64,000 bases of DNA from Ectocarpus siliculosus (Eukaryota; Sar; Phaeophyceae; Ectocarpales; Ectocarpaceae), in NCBI GenBank assembly GCA_000310025.1, contig FN649758.1, positions 88,572-152,571 on the forward strand, in the 5' to 3' direction. The notes beneath the pieces are model-generated. The model did not search any database. It worked only from the letters and a program-made list of their open reading frames with translations, and was not told where the DNA came from. Position 1 is the first letter of the stretch. Each line of letters begins with the position of its first letter. This document shows, piece after piece, positions 46,801 to 58,190 of this stretch. The translations under genes were made by a program, and so were the position numbers.

Positions 46801-49800
46801 CTAGACCCTAACCCAAACCTAAAGACGAAACAGTATGGCTTCGAGGAACGGCGGTAGCCCATGTCGACCAGAATATCATTGTCTCTGCTGAGGAAAAGCA
46901 TAAGCAAAGAAGGGGAACCTGGCATGGGTTCTGTAATGGTTCGTTCACAGCCGCAGGTTCTCCGGGGTCACCGCTGCTATGACAACACCATTTGATCTGG
47001 GCGTGCGGGGCAAAATGGTCCACTGGTTTTCCTTGCAGGATGCAGTATGCCCGTCCTAGGCCACACCAAACGACCAAACCACTCACGCCAAAGTACCCAA
47101 AAGGGGCCGTCGTGTGAAAAACATGCGAGCGTTTGGCACGTCACGGGTGTCGTTATCTGGTGACTACGAGACATAACGGCAAAGCCTCACGTCCAAGCTG
47201 ATGTAGTCCAAGTATTCGTCGGGGTTCCTCTCTTGCCCAACAAAAGCGGTGGCAGCCGATGTCTTGAACTCCACACAGAGTCCTCTCCCCTGAAGGATGG
47301 GGACGCCAAGCACGGCAAGAGACCAAACCAAGGGTGTGACAGGTGTTTCAGGTGCCATGCTATGGGAACCCCACGAGCAGGTTTATGACATTGTACGCAT
47401 ACCTACGTACACGGGATATATGCATATACATTTCGCGTGTTCCTGTTGCGACAGAGAGCGCAGAATGCGTACAGGGAGTCTCGCCATACGGGCTGCTCAT
47501 TGGGTTGTCGAGCTCGAAGGCGTGGGCGGGCGACACCCAGCGCTGGTCGCAAGACACGTCCGTTTTATTCCCAAGTGCTTTAGCACACATATTTGTATGC
47601 TCACAACGAATAGATGGCCCATGGTCCTTCCAACGTGTACGCAACACCCTCGTCTCGAACTACAGCAAACACATCATACTTCATGGGAACGCTTTTCGTG
47701 CCTTTACTCTCACCTCAGTACCCGTATCGATCGCGTTAGCCTCGATTTGCAGCTGGTCTGTGGCGACTTGGTCCGTCCCGTCGCTGGGGTAGAAAATCGC
47801 CTCGGGTACGCCTCCCTCGGTTTCCCACGCGGAGTTGACACACCCCAGCTCGAGGGAAGTGTCGTCGCAGCCATACTGATTGTATGGGCACACCCAGAGG
47901 TCGGGATATTTGTACACCGTGTTCTGTGAGGCAGTGGGACAAAAAGAGGAAAGAGAGGACAACGAAATCATTTCAAAATTAATCCCCGTGATCAAGTGCA
48001 CACGGCGCTGGCACGGGTTGATGGACTTTCAGCCATTGCCAACCACTGTATACATGTGGTGGCTGATAGCAGTGGTCTTTCGCATCCGGGTGTGCTAGCA
48101 GATTGCTCTCCTTGTCCATTCTGTGGCACCCCTCCTTCGACTTGCTTCACGCTTTCGCACGGTACAACTGGATCGTCCGGAGAAAACATTCAACACTGCG
48201 GAATATTCTCCGTCTGTACATTGCAGCTGGGAGAAACCCAACATGGTTTCGGCCATGAGATTTGGACGAGCTATACTAGACGACAGACAGAATCGCTGCC
48301 CCGATTGTTCGTATGGTTTTTCTGCATCAAACAGTTGCATGTGCCGGTTGGACTAGTGGTATAAAACGTGTGGAAGTGTTCCGTGTCCTTATTGAACCTG
48401 TACATTTGAGGTGTTTGTGCGTGTGCCTGTGCTGGGTTAGCTCGCAGCCTATTTTTCGAGCTACTACGTTCTCCGAAAAGCGTTCAAACCGCTGGTGCTC
48501 GGGCTCGAGCAAGTGGGGGTCGTGGTCCTTCAGGGTAGGGTCGGTGACTTTCCCGCCATACCGGTTGCAAAAAAAGGTGTTTGCAATACCACACAGAACA
48601 TTGCTCCAGCTTGAGTACGTCGACGCGTATTCAGAGATTCAGAGGTTACAGGGCAGCTTTGAAAGGGTGAAAGGATTTTGCACGCGAAACTGATCATGAC
48701 AGATGTTACAGCTGTATCTGAAAGTAGACCCAGGTGCAGCCCCGAAGGCTTCGACAATAATCGGATATGTCTAGGCTAAGGACCATTGGGTTGCTCGATG
48801 TGGCGACTCAGAGAGAAAACAACGGGTGTACCGCGAGAAAGCGCATGCATGGAAGGAAAACACCTACCACATCAATTGGAAGCTAAGACGGGGTTTGGAG
48901 AATCCGAGAGTTAATCTCCACCGATCAGTGCGAAAAACTGAACTCTACCAAAACAAGCTTAGCTCGGTGGTCTCGGATTTCATGCGACCATTGACATACC
49001 GAAATTAATGGATATTTCATCGACAGCAGGCCTAAAATGAGTAAATCTGGGTTCTTCGAAAACGTATGGCCGTGTTCGGTGCCGCCTGTACCCAGAACCC
49101 GAGTCCCTTGACAGGTATTCCGGAGAGTTTCCATGTTCGGATCAGCGAACGGAACGTTTTCACGGCTTAGCCAAACGGCAAAATGTTTCCATTTGCGAAT
49201 TCACGTCCGGATGAGACCCTGAACAAGCAGGAACAGAGACTACAAGCACATCCGAACGCACCCAACTACGACATCAAGCGCATTTCGGCTATCATTCATG
49301 GCTACAAAGGCATAGAACAGGGCCGCCCCTGCGACTCGCTTCGCTCGCCAATGCTGATGTCGTATCGAATCTATTATCGATTGAACATGTATATGCAACA
49401 CTAGTTCTTGGTTGTAATATTGTTGCCCCACCGTTTCTCCTGCGTTCAAGACAATATATTTTGTTATTCCACGGGAAGGGTTCAGCCGTCCCTTCCCCTC
49501 GCCGAACCGTGAAGTCGTCCACCGCATATAATACTAGAAGTATACTCACAAGCACAAGAATTCGCAACAGTCCTAGTGACATAGGCCGTTGTGAAGCGGA
49601 AATGACGTGCCAAGGAACAAGGAAAACTGGGATCTACAAAGGTCATGGCTGACTAGGTCAGCACCAAATTTGGTCTCACCGACAGTACGACCGATGTGTT
49701 CGGAGACTTCGTTCTCTCCACTACTTTGTACAGGAGCCAGCCGGTATCTGCGAAGAGGCACGAAAGAAGAGTCGCCGTGAGAAAGGTTGCTTGTGGCCAC

Positions 49801-50400
49801 CGCAGAAACATACCGAAGTGCCGATACGTAGAACAAGGCGATGTTGCTGTCGTTGCCAACGAGAGATAGCCGCGGATGGCGTAAGCATCGAGCGAGATGA
49901 AAACGTGACATTTGGCGCATTTGCTGAAAAGCTGATGTTGAGTAGCCGGGTTTCGTCTCTTTGAGCAGCTTCGAGTGCTAAGTTCCGACCTCGTACGAAA
50001 ATTGGCGTTCGCTGCAACGGCCAGCACCCTAAGTTTGTCCATGGTTTCGAAATGGTTCGCAGCGCCACCGTGCCGGGGATCACGATGCGAGCCGCTAGTG
50101 AGGCCGCCCGTGGGTCAATAGGTTGGAGTCGTCGGCTCTACATATTTTCTCATCTAAGGAGAGACGGATAGAGGGGGGAGGCCGGGTGGTGATCAAGAGT
50201 GGCATCCGGGTCTACCGTCTTCTTGAACCTATTGCTATGCAGCGTGTGGCGAGCAAGCTCGAAATTCGCCAAATCATAGGCGCGCTCACATATGAGAATT
50301 GACACATGCAGTGCCGTCCACAACATGCGAGCCCGCCGCCTGTGTTGTGCAATTACCTCGTCCGGCGCCCTGAATTGGTGGTGGTGATGAAAGGGAAAAC
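43900..50400. repeat. Segmental duplication, copy 1
   Basis: Sequence here aligns in the same orientation with 57470-63270. Introns align as well as exons. For example, tgtccaaaagacgtacgtcactcgcctgaatg and the flanking 150 bp at 46230-46400 recur at 59465-59630 with roughly 90 percent identity. The left edge is around cgccttgcaaaagc (43927; 57478) and the right edge lies just beyond the first mapped exon of the gene. The copies are about 6.5 and 5.8 kb long, with indels in introns. Confidence 0.85.
44753..50369 (-). CDS. Two-membrane-segment protein, paralogue 1 (DEG/ENaC-like layout)
   Basis: Exons on the minus strand are 50369-50290 (80 nt), 49747-49680 (68), 47923-47714 (210), 47289-47191 (99), 46996-46919 (78), 46427-46348 (80), 46154-46037 (118), 45798-45706 (93), 45341-45206 (136) and 45012-44753 (260). 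All start after AG and most end at GTGAG-type donors. Phases agree at each join. The first membrane segment is split: RRRARMLWTALHVSILI from exon 1, then Tyr across the splice, then TGWLLYKVVERTK. Next comes an ectodomain with YPDLWVCPYNQYGCDD. The second segment follows EFAEILGNIGGF and reads DLILILWPIFFVAAS, before a charged tail of about 70 residues. Short N-terminus, Cys-containing ectodomain and a Gly motif before the second helix recall DEG/ENaC/ASIC channels; this is inference. The start codon and any exon between 46919 and 46427 are unresolved. The last donor may be unused, giving a stop at 44717. Confidence 0.6.
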
Positions 50401-50404
50401 GGTG

Positions 50405-52935
50405 ATGAGCAGGGTGTGGTGCACATGAGTGGTGCACATTTGAGGGGCACGGGGGTGAGACAGGAGAAACAGGCGAAGCGTGTAGCACACCAAGCCAAAC
50501 ATGAGACCCAAACGTCGATTTGACGGGCGGGGGAAAAGATGCCCATCGCTTTGGTGGGGACTTGCATGGTCCAAATGCGTGCATAGACAGCCCGAAAGGG
50601 TAGGCACTAGAAGCGTGAGCAACACTCCAGGCTGAGTAGGGGCGATCCAAGGATAGCTTCGTCAGCTCTGTCAAATGGGCGCAAAAAAACAACAAGATTT
50701 GTTAGCCCACAAATCGACAACCGCGGGGGGGCACATTCATACAGAAATCTCCAGGTGTTATGCTGAGGCTTTCTCGCTGATGCAGGGACACGCAGCGGAG
50801 GTCCTCCGGGTTTAATGCTGGGGAATTTTTGCGGAGGCTGCTGTTGCTTTCGTGTTTGTGTCGTTTTCGTAGCATCAACCAACCGTGCAAACCGACTGAT
50901 AAAAAAAGGCTCAATGCGACTGAAAGCAGAAAGAGCTTCGAAGGGCATGATCTGGGACCCCGTGAGGGCGCGTCGTGGGAAAAAACTAGGCTATTCTCCG
51001 GGTTGAAGACAGAAACGATAGCAGATATGCAAGCATACGTGTATGTCATCTGGGTCTGGAGACCGTCGAGAGGTGACGGGAATCACCGCGCGACCCCCAG
51101 GCTTATCTTCGGGAGTTTCTCATGCACACATCCCTATCAACCTTCTGGAGTAGCCAGCCTCTAGTCGTCTCAAGGTATCTGTGGGTACCTCCAGACATCA
51201 ACTCTTCGGCGCTGGCAAGGTCGTACGGTGAGAGACATGTTTTGTCGAAGCAAAACAAGAATACAGAGCAAACCCTCGCCGAATGGCTCGTATATTTTCG
51301 GCGATTCATGATAACTTTCGAGATTCCTCCCCCCGGCCGGGGGGTGCGCTCACCCTTGGGGGGGATGGTGGAACCCTGCATCATTTTATCTTGGTGAAGA
51401 ATAGCTAAAAACAGAATAAATGCAACGTTCGCTTTGTGTCCGTTTCGCGCATTGATTTACTTTTCTGAGGATGTTTGTCACTTGTCCTTTATTAATCTTT
51501 GCTTGCTACTGTTGTACAGAACCCGGCACCTCATGGCCCCAGGCTCGGTTCAGATTTTGTCTCAAGCGGCTACCCCACGGCGACTATGTATATAGGTTTC
51601 AGTGTAGGCTTCTTGGCTTTGGGCACCTGTTCTTATAAGGCCAAGACCTTAGATTTGCGATTATTGATGCTCAAGTTCCTAACCGCTAAGTTCTATGTGC
51701 GTGGCGTGCTCTGTTGTTTGTGTGCCCTTGTAGGGAGTCTACTGAGACCACGGAAGGCGCGCGGGTCCATTGGACCGGTACGGCTGGTAGAAAGCACTGA
51801 TCGGAGACAGGGTTAAACGGTTGTTGTACTGTAGACACTCTGCAAATAGGTAACATGCAACACCCCCTGGACCGGTTTTCAAATCCTGATTACTCCACAA
51901 CGAAGCGGATGCCCAAATCAAAAATATTGCGTTCTCGGAAAGCTCTCGACGAGGCCGCCCCTTTTTGGCACCGTCACCGCTGCCTTTCCTGCCGAGTAAT
52001 CGAGCTCTGAAAATTGGTCTGGGTGTGATTCTTGTGCAACCTACAAGCAGTGGGTATGCCTACATATGCATTGGCAAATGTATGTGTGTGTCCGGGACGG
52101 CGTTAAGGCTTTTCGTGATTCCATACAATAACAGCAGCAGTGTTCGGTGTAGTGCAGATTGCGATTTTCCTACGTACGCTGTAGACTTGGTCTACATCTG
52201 TACATTGTACAACAGTCCAGTGTTGCTGTATTGAAGGTTGATGAAGCAGCTCCGGTCCAATAGGAGCTGATACGCTGCTGAAGACAGATGTTCGAGACAC
52301 AAACCCCTACAAGATGTTGATGTCTTGCTAGAGAGAGACATCCAGCATCATCTCGCCACAGCTCCTCACAAGAAACGACTGTCCATGGTCTCCAGCAGCA
52401 GCGGTACGACTGTGTGGGAGGGCATCAAACCATGTTCGTGTTCGTACGTACGATTGTAGGCTGTAGTGTATACATATGCATACATGTACCCCTCACGTCA
52501 TCGTTAGTCTACTGCTGCTGGAGACCATGGAGATCATCATCGCCGGCTCCCATGGTGTACGCAAAACGTCGCCAGACTGGTACGAGCAAGTACTTCTGTG
52601 TCGTCTGTTTGAGAAGAAACATGTGTGTCGTATCAAGTCGTATGTATGTATTCCCATGGGAAAAAGGCGGTCTGCTGCTGGGGCTGTGCAATCATTGTGA
52701 GGCATCATGGTGGAGCAGCTCACCACATGTTTCTTCGTTTCTTTCGTCCCTTCTCCTTCAGTCGCAGCACCAGAGAGAAGCGCCGCGGTAGAGTCCTGTT
52801 GCTATCTGCGTTTGGCACCGGCGGTGGGCGTGCTGTGTGTGCGCTTTGTGTGGTACCAGACCAAAAGCGTGCTCAATGCGAAGATGTCACCTAGAACGAA
52901 AGTGCCAGGAAAATTCCATTGGCGAAAACTGGCGA
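50405..52935. other. No recognisable gene
   Basis: The upstream exon or promoter of paralogue 1 should lie at the left of this stretch but could not be placed. Ctgctgctgg and gtatgtat-type low complexity occurs at 52430-52680. No family is recognised. Confidence 0.35.
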
Positions 52936-52954
52936 AATAATTTTCCAACGAAGA

Positions 52955-55634
52955 GTCTGGGAACAACTTGACAGTCTCGTGCGGAGCATCTCCAAAGATG
53001 TGTACGTGTGTACGTCCTGATTGACGCCAATGCGCAGACAGGAGAGAGAATGGAGAGGATGGGGGGGTCATGGGCACACATGGGCGTGATGAGCCGAAGT
53101 ACAATGGCAGGCTGCTGCTGACCTTCGTAACGAAAACATTGAGACACGGGGTAGACTATGGCACACATGCCACGGGTGCGGTGTGTCATGGACCGACCGC
53201 AAACAAACGCCTCGACTACATCTTACGCGGTGGGCACACCACGGCCGAGTGCCTAACGTGGTTATCAACCCCCAGCCGGCAAGCCCAGTCAAGGCCGACT
53301 CAGAACCACAACATGGTGATAGCTACTGCCAACATCGGTGGCAGGCTCGCCCACAAGCGAGCGGTTCTGACCAAACCGAAACAGACGCAGTTGTGGCCGG
53401 CGGGAGTTACAGGGCCAAGCAACGCTATGGGCGGTCGCTGACCGGTTCCTCCTCAACCTCGACCATCGACTGGGCGAGCAAGCGATCACCACCCCGGAGA
53501 TAGCGATCGCGTTGAAAATGCTCCCTTCGAAGTACCGTTGCACGGACGATGCTACCCGAGGACCACGGAGACGACACACGCAGGAGTGGTGTCAGACCCC
53601 AGAGACAAGCAAGAGCAACCTCGGACGAGGCCCTTACCAAGCGGCAGGAAGCGCGCCGCGTAATGATGGGCCATCGGAAGTCAATACCATGCAGGACCCT
53701 CAAAGAAGCCTGTAAAGGGGGTGTTGCAGCTGTCGAAAATTGCATCTACGTCCACCTGGACAGATATGTGACCGAACTCGAAGCCATCTACACGGAGCGA
53801 GACATGAGAGACTCTACAAGCACGTCAAGAGATCGGTGGGCCTCAATGGGAGCGGTTCGTCTGGACAGCGGTTCGTCGTTGACGAGAATGGCGCGCTGCT
53901 CCGGCACAAAGATGACATCCTCCAGCACGGTGGGTGAGCTTCTTCGGCACCCTCCCCAAGCCGCCCACCCTGAACTCAGATGTCATCTCGAACAAGCAAC
54001 GCAACGGCCAACGACACACCCGGCGGTTGGGAGTAGCGCCAGACCTGAAGGAGGTGGAACGGGCAACGAAAGGTCTGCTGAACTGGACGGCACCGGGCCG
54101 TGACTCCCTTTCTGCAGAGTTGCTCAGGTTCGATGACGACGAACCCATCGTGCTGGGGCGCCTCCATGCCATCCTCGATGAGGTGTGGAACGGAGGAGAG
54201 GCCCACTAAGAGTGGAAGGAACGCAACGATCAAAGTGTTGTACAACAAGGGTGACCGGTCCAACATGAAGATCATCACCAAACCGTGACGTTCCTTCTCT
54301 GCGAAGCAATAAACATCATACCAGAGCAGCAGTGCGGGTTCCGACCTGGGCGATCCATCGTCGGCATGCTGTTCTTCGTGCGCCGACTCCAGGAGCTGGG
54401 GCGGCGAAGTAAAATATACCGCTCTACATGTGCTTCATTGACCAGGAGAAGGCTTATGGCTCGATGGATCGAGAGCTGCTGTGGAAGGCTCTGACCAGGG
54501 CCGGGATTCCCGCGGAGATGGTCACTCATCCGCCACTAATTTCGCGACAGAACGCGAGCCCGGGTGTGGATGGACGACGGAGAGCTATCGGACTGGTTTT
54601 CAAGGGTGTGTTCTGTCTCCACTGCTGTTCAATATCTTCTTCGCCGCGGCTCTCGACGTCGTTGTCACTCGGGTCAGCGAGGATGATGTTATTCTGCCCG
54701 CAACCTAGTGCACCTGGGCGGAGGAAACGGGAGCGAGGCCGGAAGCACCACTTGACCAAATGCGGAAGGCGGTATGGGGGAAGCTGATGCCGATGACGCC
54801 TGCGTTGTATCGAAGTCCGCCGCAGACTGGCGAGATCGTAACCGTCATCGTGGAATTTTTCGGGGAGTTCGGGCTGACGGTGTCGGTAAAGAAGACGGAG
54901 ACGCTGCTGTTGCGCGTAAAGGAGGGGGAGCAGCCAACGCCGCCACCCCCACCGTCACCGTCATCACCGTCATCATCGAAGAAACGGGACAGAGGTACGC
55001 CCAGACGACTGAGTTCCCGTACCTTTGTGACCTCGTCAACCAATATGGCGACCTCGCCCGGGAGATCAACTACAGGATCAGAGTAGCGTGGGAATGCGTC
55101 AGGAGAAATGGCCGGGAGCTGTTAGACAGACGTTTCGACTCAAGAACCGCCTGCTCCAGGCAGAGGCGATGGACGCGCTGGTGTACGATTGCATGGCATG
55201 GGACCCACGTCGTAATCACTACCGGTTGTTGCGACCGGCAACTCTCCTACTCCCAGACCCTGAATAGCGCCGGGTGCCAGAGCGTGGAAGCCACTGTTCG
55301 GCAAAGGGGCCTACTGTTCGCGGGAGCATTGGTGAGGCAGCCGGGCGGGCGACTCGCGAAACGGCTGATGTTCGCCGAACTGTTGGGGGGGGAGAATCCA
55401 GGAAAGGGATTCCCGGAACAGCAATGGCTGACGTGCCTGAAGGACGATTTCAAGGCGTTCAAGGCTACACACGGATCCACGGAAGACGAACCACGTGTGT
55501 TCGGAGTCCCGAAATTAGGTTGGACGGAAGCAGCGAAGGCAGAGCGGGGTGTACCATGGCATGCGGGGGTACGGCAGGGAGCTGAGAAGTTGATGGCCGC
55601 CTGGCACAAGGATAAAGAGGAGGATAGCCGATGA
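52955..55634 (+). pseudogene. LINE endonuclease/reverse transcriptase ORF, frameshifted
   Basis: Pieces of one polyprotein are spread over several frames. The endonuclease shows VLIDANAQTGERMER near 53015, GTHGRDEPKYNGRLLLTF near 53071 and a degenerate SDHN-type site, QNHNMVIATANI, near 53303. A linker contains FVVDENGALLRHKDDIL (about 53870). The reverse transcriptase follows: APDLKEVERATKGLLNW (about 54033), IIPEQQCGFRPGRS (about 54315), CFIDQEKAYGSMDRELLWKA (about 54430), GCVLSPLLFNIFFAAALDVV (about 54605), then DADDACVVSKSA (about 54787) in place of YADDA. The C-terminal part (about 55290-55634) has RLAKRLMFAELLGGE and RVFGVPKLGWTEAAKAERG. At least four frame changes and in-frame stops make it inactive. 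Confidence 0.85.
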
Positions 55635-56051
55635 CGAGCGCTGAAACGAGACAACGAGACCAGCAACAGTACCGATATGTCACCGACCAAGGGATCGAGA
55701 GAGGGGGAAGCAGACGGACGAAACGGGGAGGGAAGAAAGCAAACGAGAAGAGGCAGACCGAGTGACGTGAGATGGGCCGAATTGAATCCCTTCGCTGATC
55801 CGCCCGCCCCCTCCCCGCAATGCACCATTGCATCAGTCCCCACAAGTGATTGTATGCCTTGTTTGTGGATGGTGGCCCTATCTGATTGTGTTTATTCGCT
55901 GGTGGTTGTGCATGTGTCCTTATTTTCTGTGTCTGTTTTTATTTTTCTTGCTTTTTTCCTGCCTCTTTTCTTTTTCCGTTTCTTTCCTTTTCTCTATTAT
56001 ACTTCATATTTTTGTCCTTTTGGTTTCTTCCCCGGACTGCCTGCTCTCTTC

Positions 56052-56096
56052 ACAACAACAACAACAACACCAGCAACAACAACAACAACAACAACA
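56052..56096 (+). repeat. (CAA)n tail of the LINE
   Basis: About fourteen CAA units, interrupted once by cacCAG, directly follow the T-rich 3' region of the LINE. Confidence 0.85.
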
Positions 56097-56099
56097 TCC

Positions 56100-57465
56100 T
56101 GCGTACCGACTTCGAGACGCCCGGCAGCCTCCCAAATGTTGGAACACCCCTTGGGCAGGTGCGGCTTGTATCTACAGCGACCTAACGGACAGTAGCTGTT
56201 ACCCCCTCTTGGCCCCGCGGCTTAAAAGCACAGCGACTAGGCCCTAAGCAACAGAGAGCTTTAGGTTATCTACAGTACAAGGGTTACCCCTCTCCATTGC
56301 GAGTTACAGCAGTTTGCGGAACAACCAACAATTGTTGTTTTGTGCAGTGTTTGAATCGCAACCCGCACGGAACGAGTTTCCTCGGCACGACGAGCCGCTT
56401 GCTCGTCCAGAGCTGGTTCTCGCCTCAGTGCCGTACTGGAGGAAACGGAAAAAGCGCTGCGGTGAAGAAGCGCTCTGTTGGTCTTGGTTGGGCGAAGGCC
56501 GGTTGGAATGTGTCCTGAGCAGAGTGAAGTTTCGTACGGTTATAGCAAATGTGTTTTGCGATGGGGGCACGTCGTCTGCAGTGGCGTCCCTACGGGAAGT
56601 GTCGGCCTAGTTGCCGGCAGGCTGGTCGACGGGCACGCCGGTGACCTCGAAAGTGTTGGTGACATCGCGCCCGGGTCACGCTGGCGGCGGTTCAGCGGGA
56701 GAGGGTGGAGCATGCGTGGTGACCGGGGAAGAACGAACGGCGGCTAGGCGATGTCTCGGAGGTGGTGACGCGCCTGCGTTTACCGGCCGAAGGCGGGGAG
56801 GGCTTGTCCAAGTCCAGGGTTGCGGTTGTCGGCCGCTGTTTTCACAAGCGGTTGTGCGAAGGGGTTCAGATGCAACCGCGTGTTGCCCACGGTCTTTGAC
56901 AGCAGCGACGGTAAGCCTCGATGGCGTGTTCTTCCCGCTCGAAGGGGTGCGTGCTTTTGTCGCAGGATTATGTAGTCTAAGGGTTTCATTTTTGCCTTCG
57001 AAATAGCGAGCGAAGCGCACAAAAGGGAGACAGATGTCTAGCACCCAGAAAAACTCCCAATCAGGCCAAAACCAGAAAGCCCTTGCGCACGCGGACCCCA
57101 AGCCGAGGCCAAATATGACTCGATATTTCACTGTGGAGGGAATCTGCCCAGTGTGTGTAGATTTGCGGCTCTGTTTCAGTCTAACTTCCTTTACTTTTCC
57201 TTTCCTTGGCAATCACTGGCTATCCCTCGATCCCAGGCAACACTGAAGAATAAAATACAAACGCGCTTGCTGCTGCCAAACAGCGACTGGCCCGCTGCTT
57301 GCATCAATACGGAACTCGGCAGGTGGTTCTGTACAAGACATGCCCACCCAGATGGTATTTTACTCCAAAGAATAAAAAAACACGACAATGCGCCATCCTC
57401 ACCGATTGTAATATTTACATTGCAAAGGTTATCCCTAATCAAACATGTATTGGTTCATTCTAAAT
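56100..57465. other. No recognisable gene
   Basis: GC-rich from 56580 to 56960 with fortuitous open frames on both strands (178 codons on the minus strand at 56676-57212), none with a recognised domain. Confidence 0.35.
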
Positions 57466-58190
57466 ATAAAATGGAGCGCCTTTGCAAAAGCACTTATTGG
57501 GAAAGACCATGGCACATATTTTCCGACCAACTTTGAGGATGTATGTCCCAAACGGGTCACACATCGGGCTGTATCACCCGGAAGCTATTAGGTACTCTTC
57601 TCGAAACGCTCCTCTGGATCGTGAGCGGGTTTCAACGTAATCGTAGCGTTCCACGCCAGGCCACGAAAGCCGGGTAGCGCCAGCCGGAAGGAACGTGCCC
57701 GAGAGCCCCAATGCAACCACACATCGCCAAATCGGGAACGACGCGGAGCGAAGGGGGGTACGGAGGCGGTACGATAAACGTGTCTGTTCTGCGAACGAAT
57801 GTGTCGAACCAAAGACAACGGAAGGCACTGCTGCCTCACGAACACAACTATTTAATAAACTTGCCGGAAGCGGTAGGCAAAACCTGGACACAAGCCTGTC
57901 AAAGGTCGAACAAGCACCACTACATCTCCGAAATCGTCGCGATTGATTCCATTATGGACGACCCCCAGCCAATTTCGATTTGGATGATTCGCCCGAACGC
58001 AAAGATCGACAAGCATCGTCTCTGGCCAATGGAATGTTCGGCGCGCCAAAATGTTACAAAGAGTGTAAGGGTACCGCCTTCCTTGCTTCACGACCACTGT
58101 GATGAACCATGCGCTAAACCATGGCGAACCCCGTCTCCCGGGAAGCATTTCATGCAGTGGCAAAGAACCAAAGGACAGGGTTGCGCGCAC

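Larger units (their letters stand above)
52940..56098 (+). mobile_element. LINE (non-LTR retrotransposon), degenerate, with (CAA)n tail
   Basis: Order on the plus strand: the end of an AP-type endonuclease, a linker, a reverse transcriptase, a C-terminal domain, a T/C-rich 3' untranslated region and a (CAA)n tract at 56052-56096. A microsatellite 3' end and 5' truncation inside the endonuclease are typical of LINEs. It sits between the two copies of the segmental duplication and in the opposite orientation to their genes. No target duplication could be identified. Confidence 0.85.

Noticed and set aside
48095-48340. Conserved PYEQSG-type frame present in both duplicates (also 61.4-61.65 kb)
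   Set aside because: The mapped exons on either side join in phase without it, and its frame is not conserved between the copies. It is treated as intronic sequence conserved by recent duplication.
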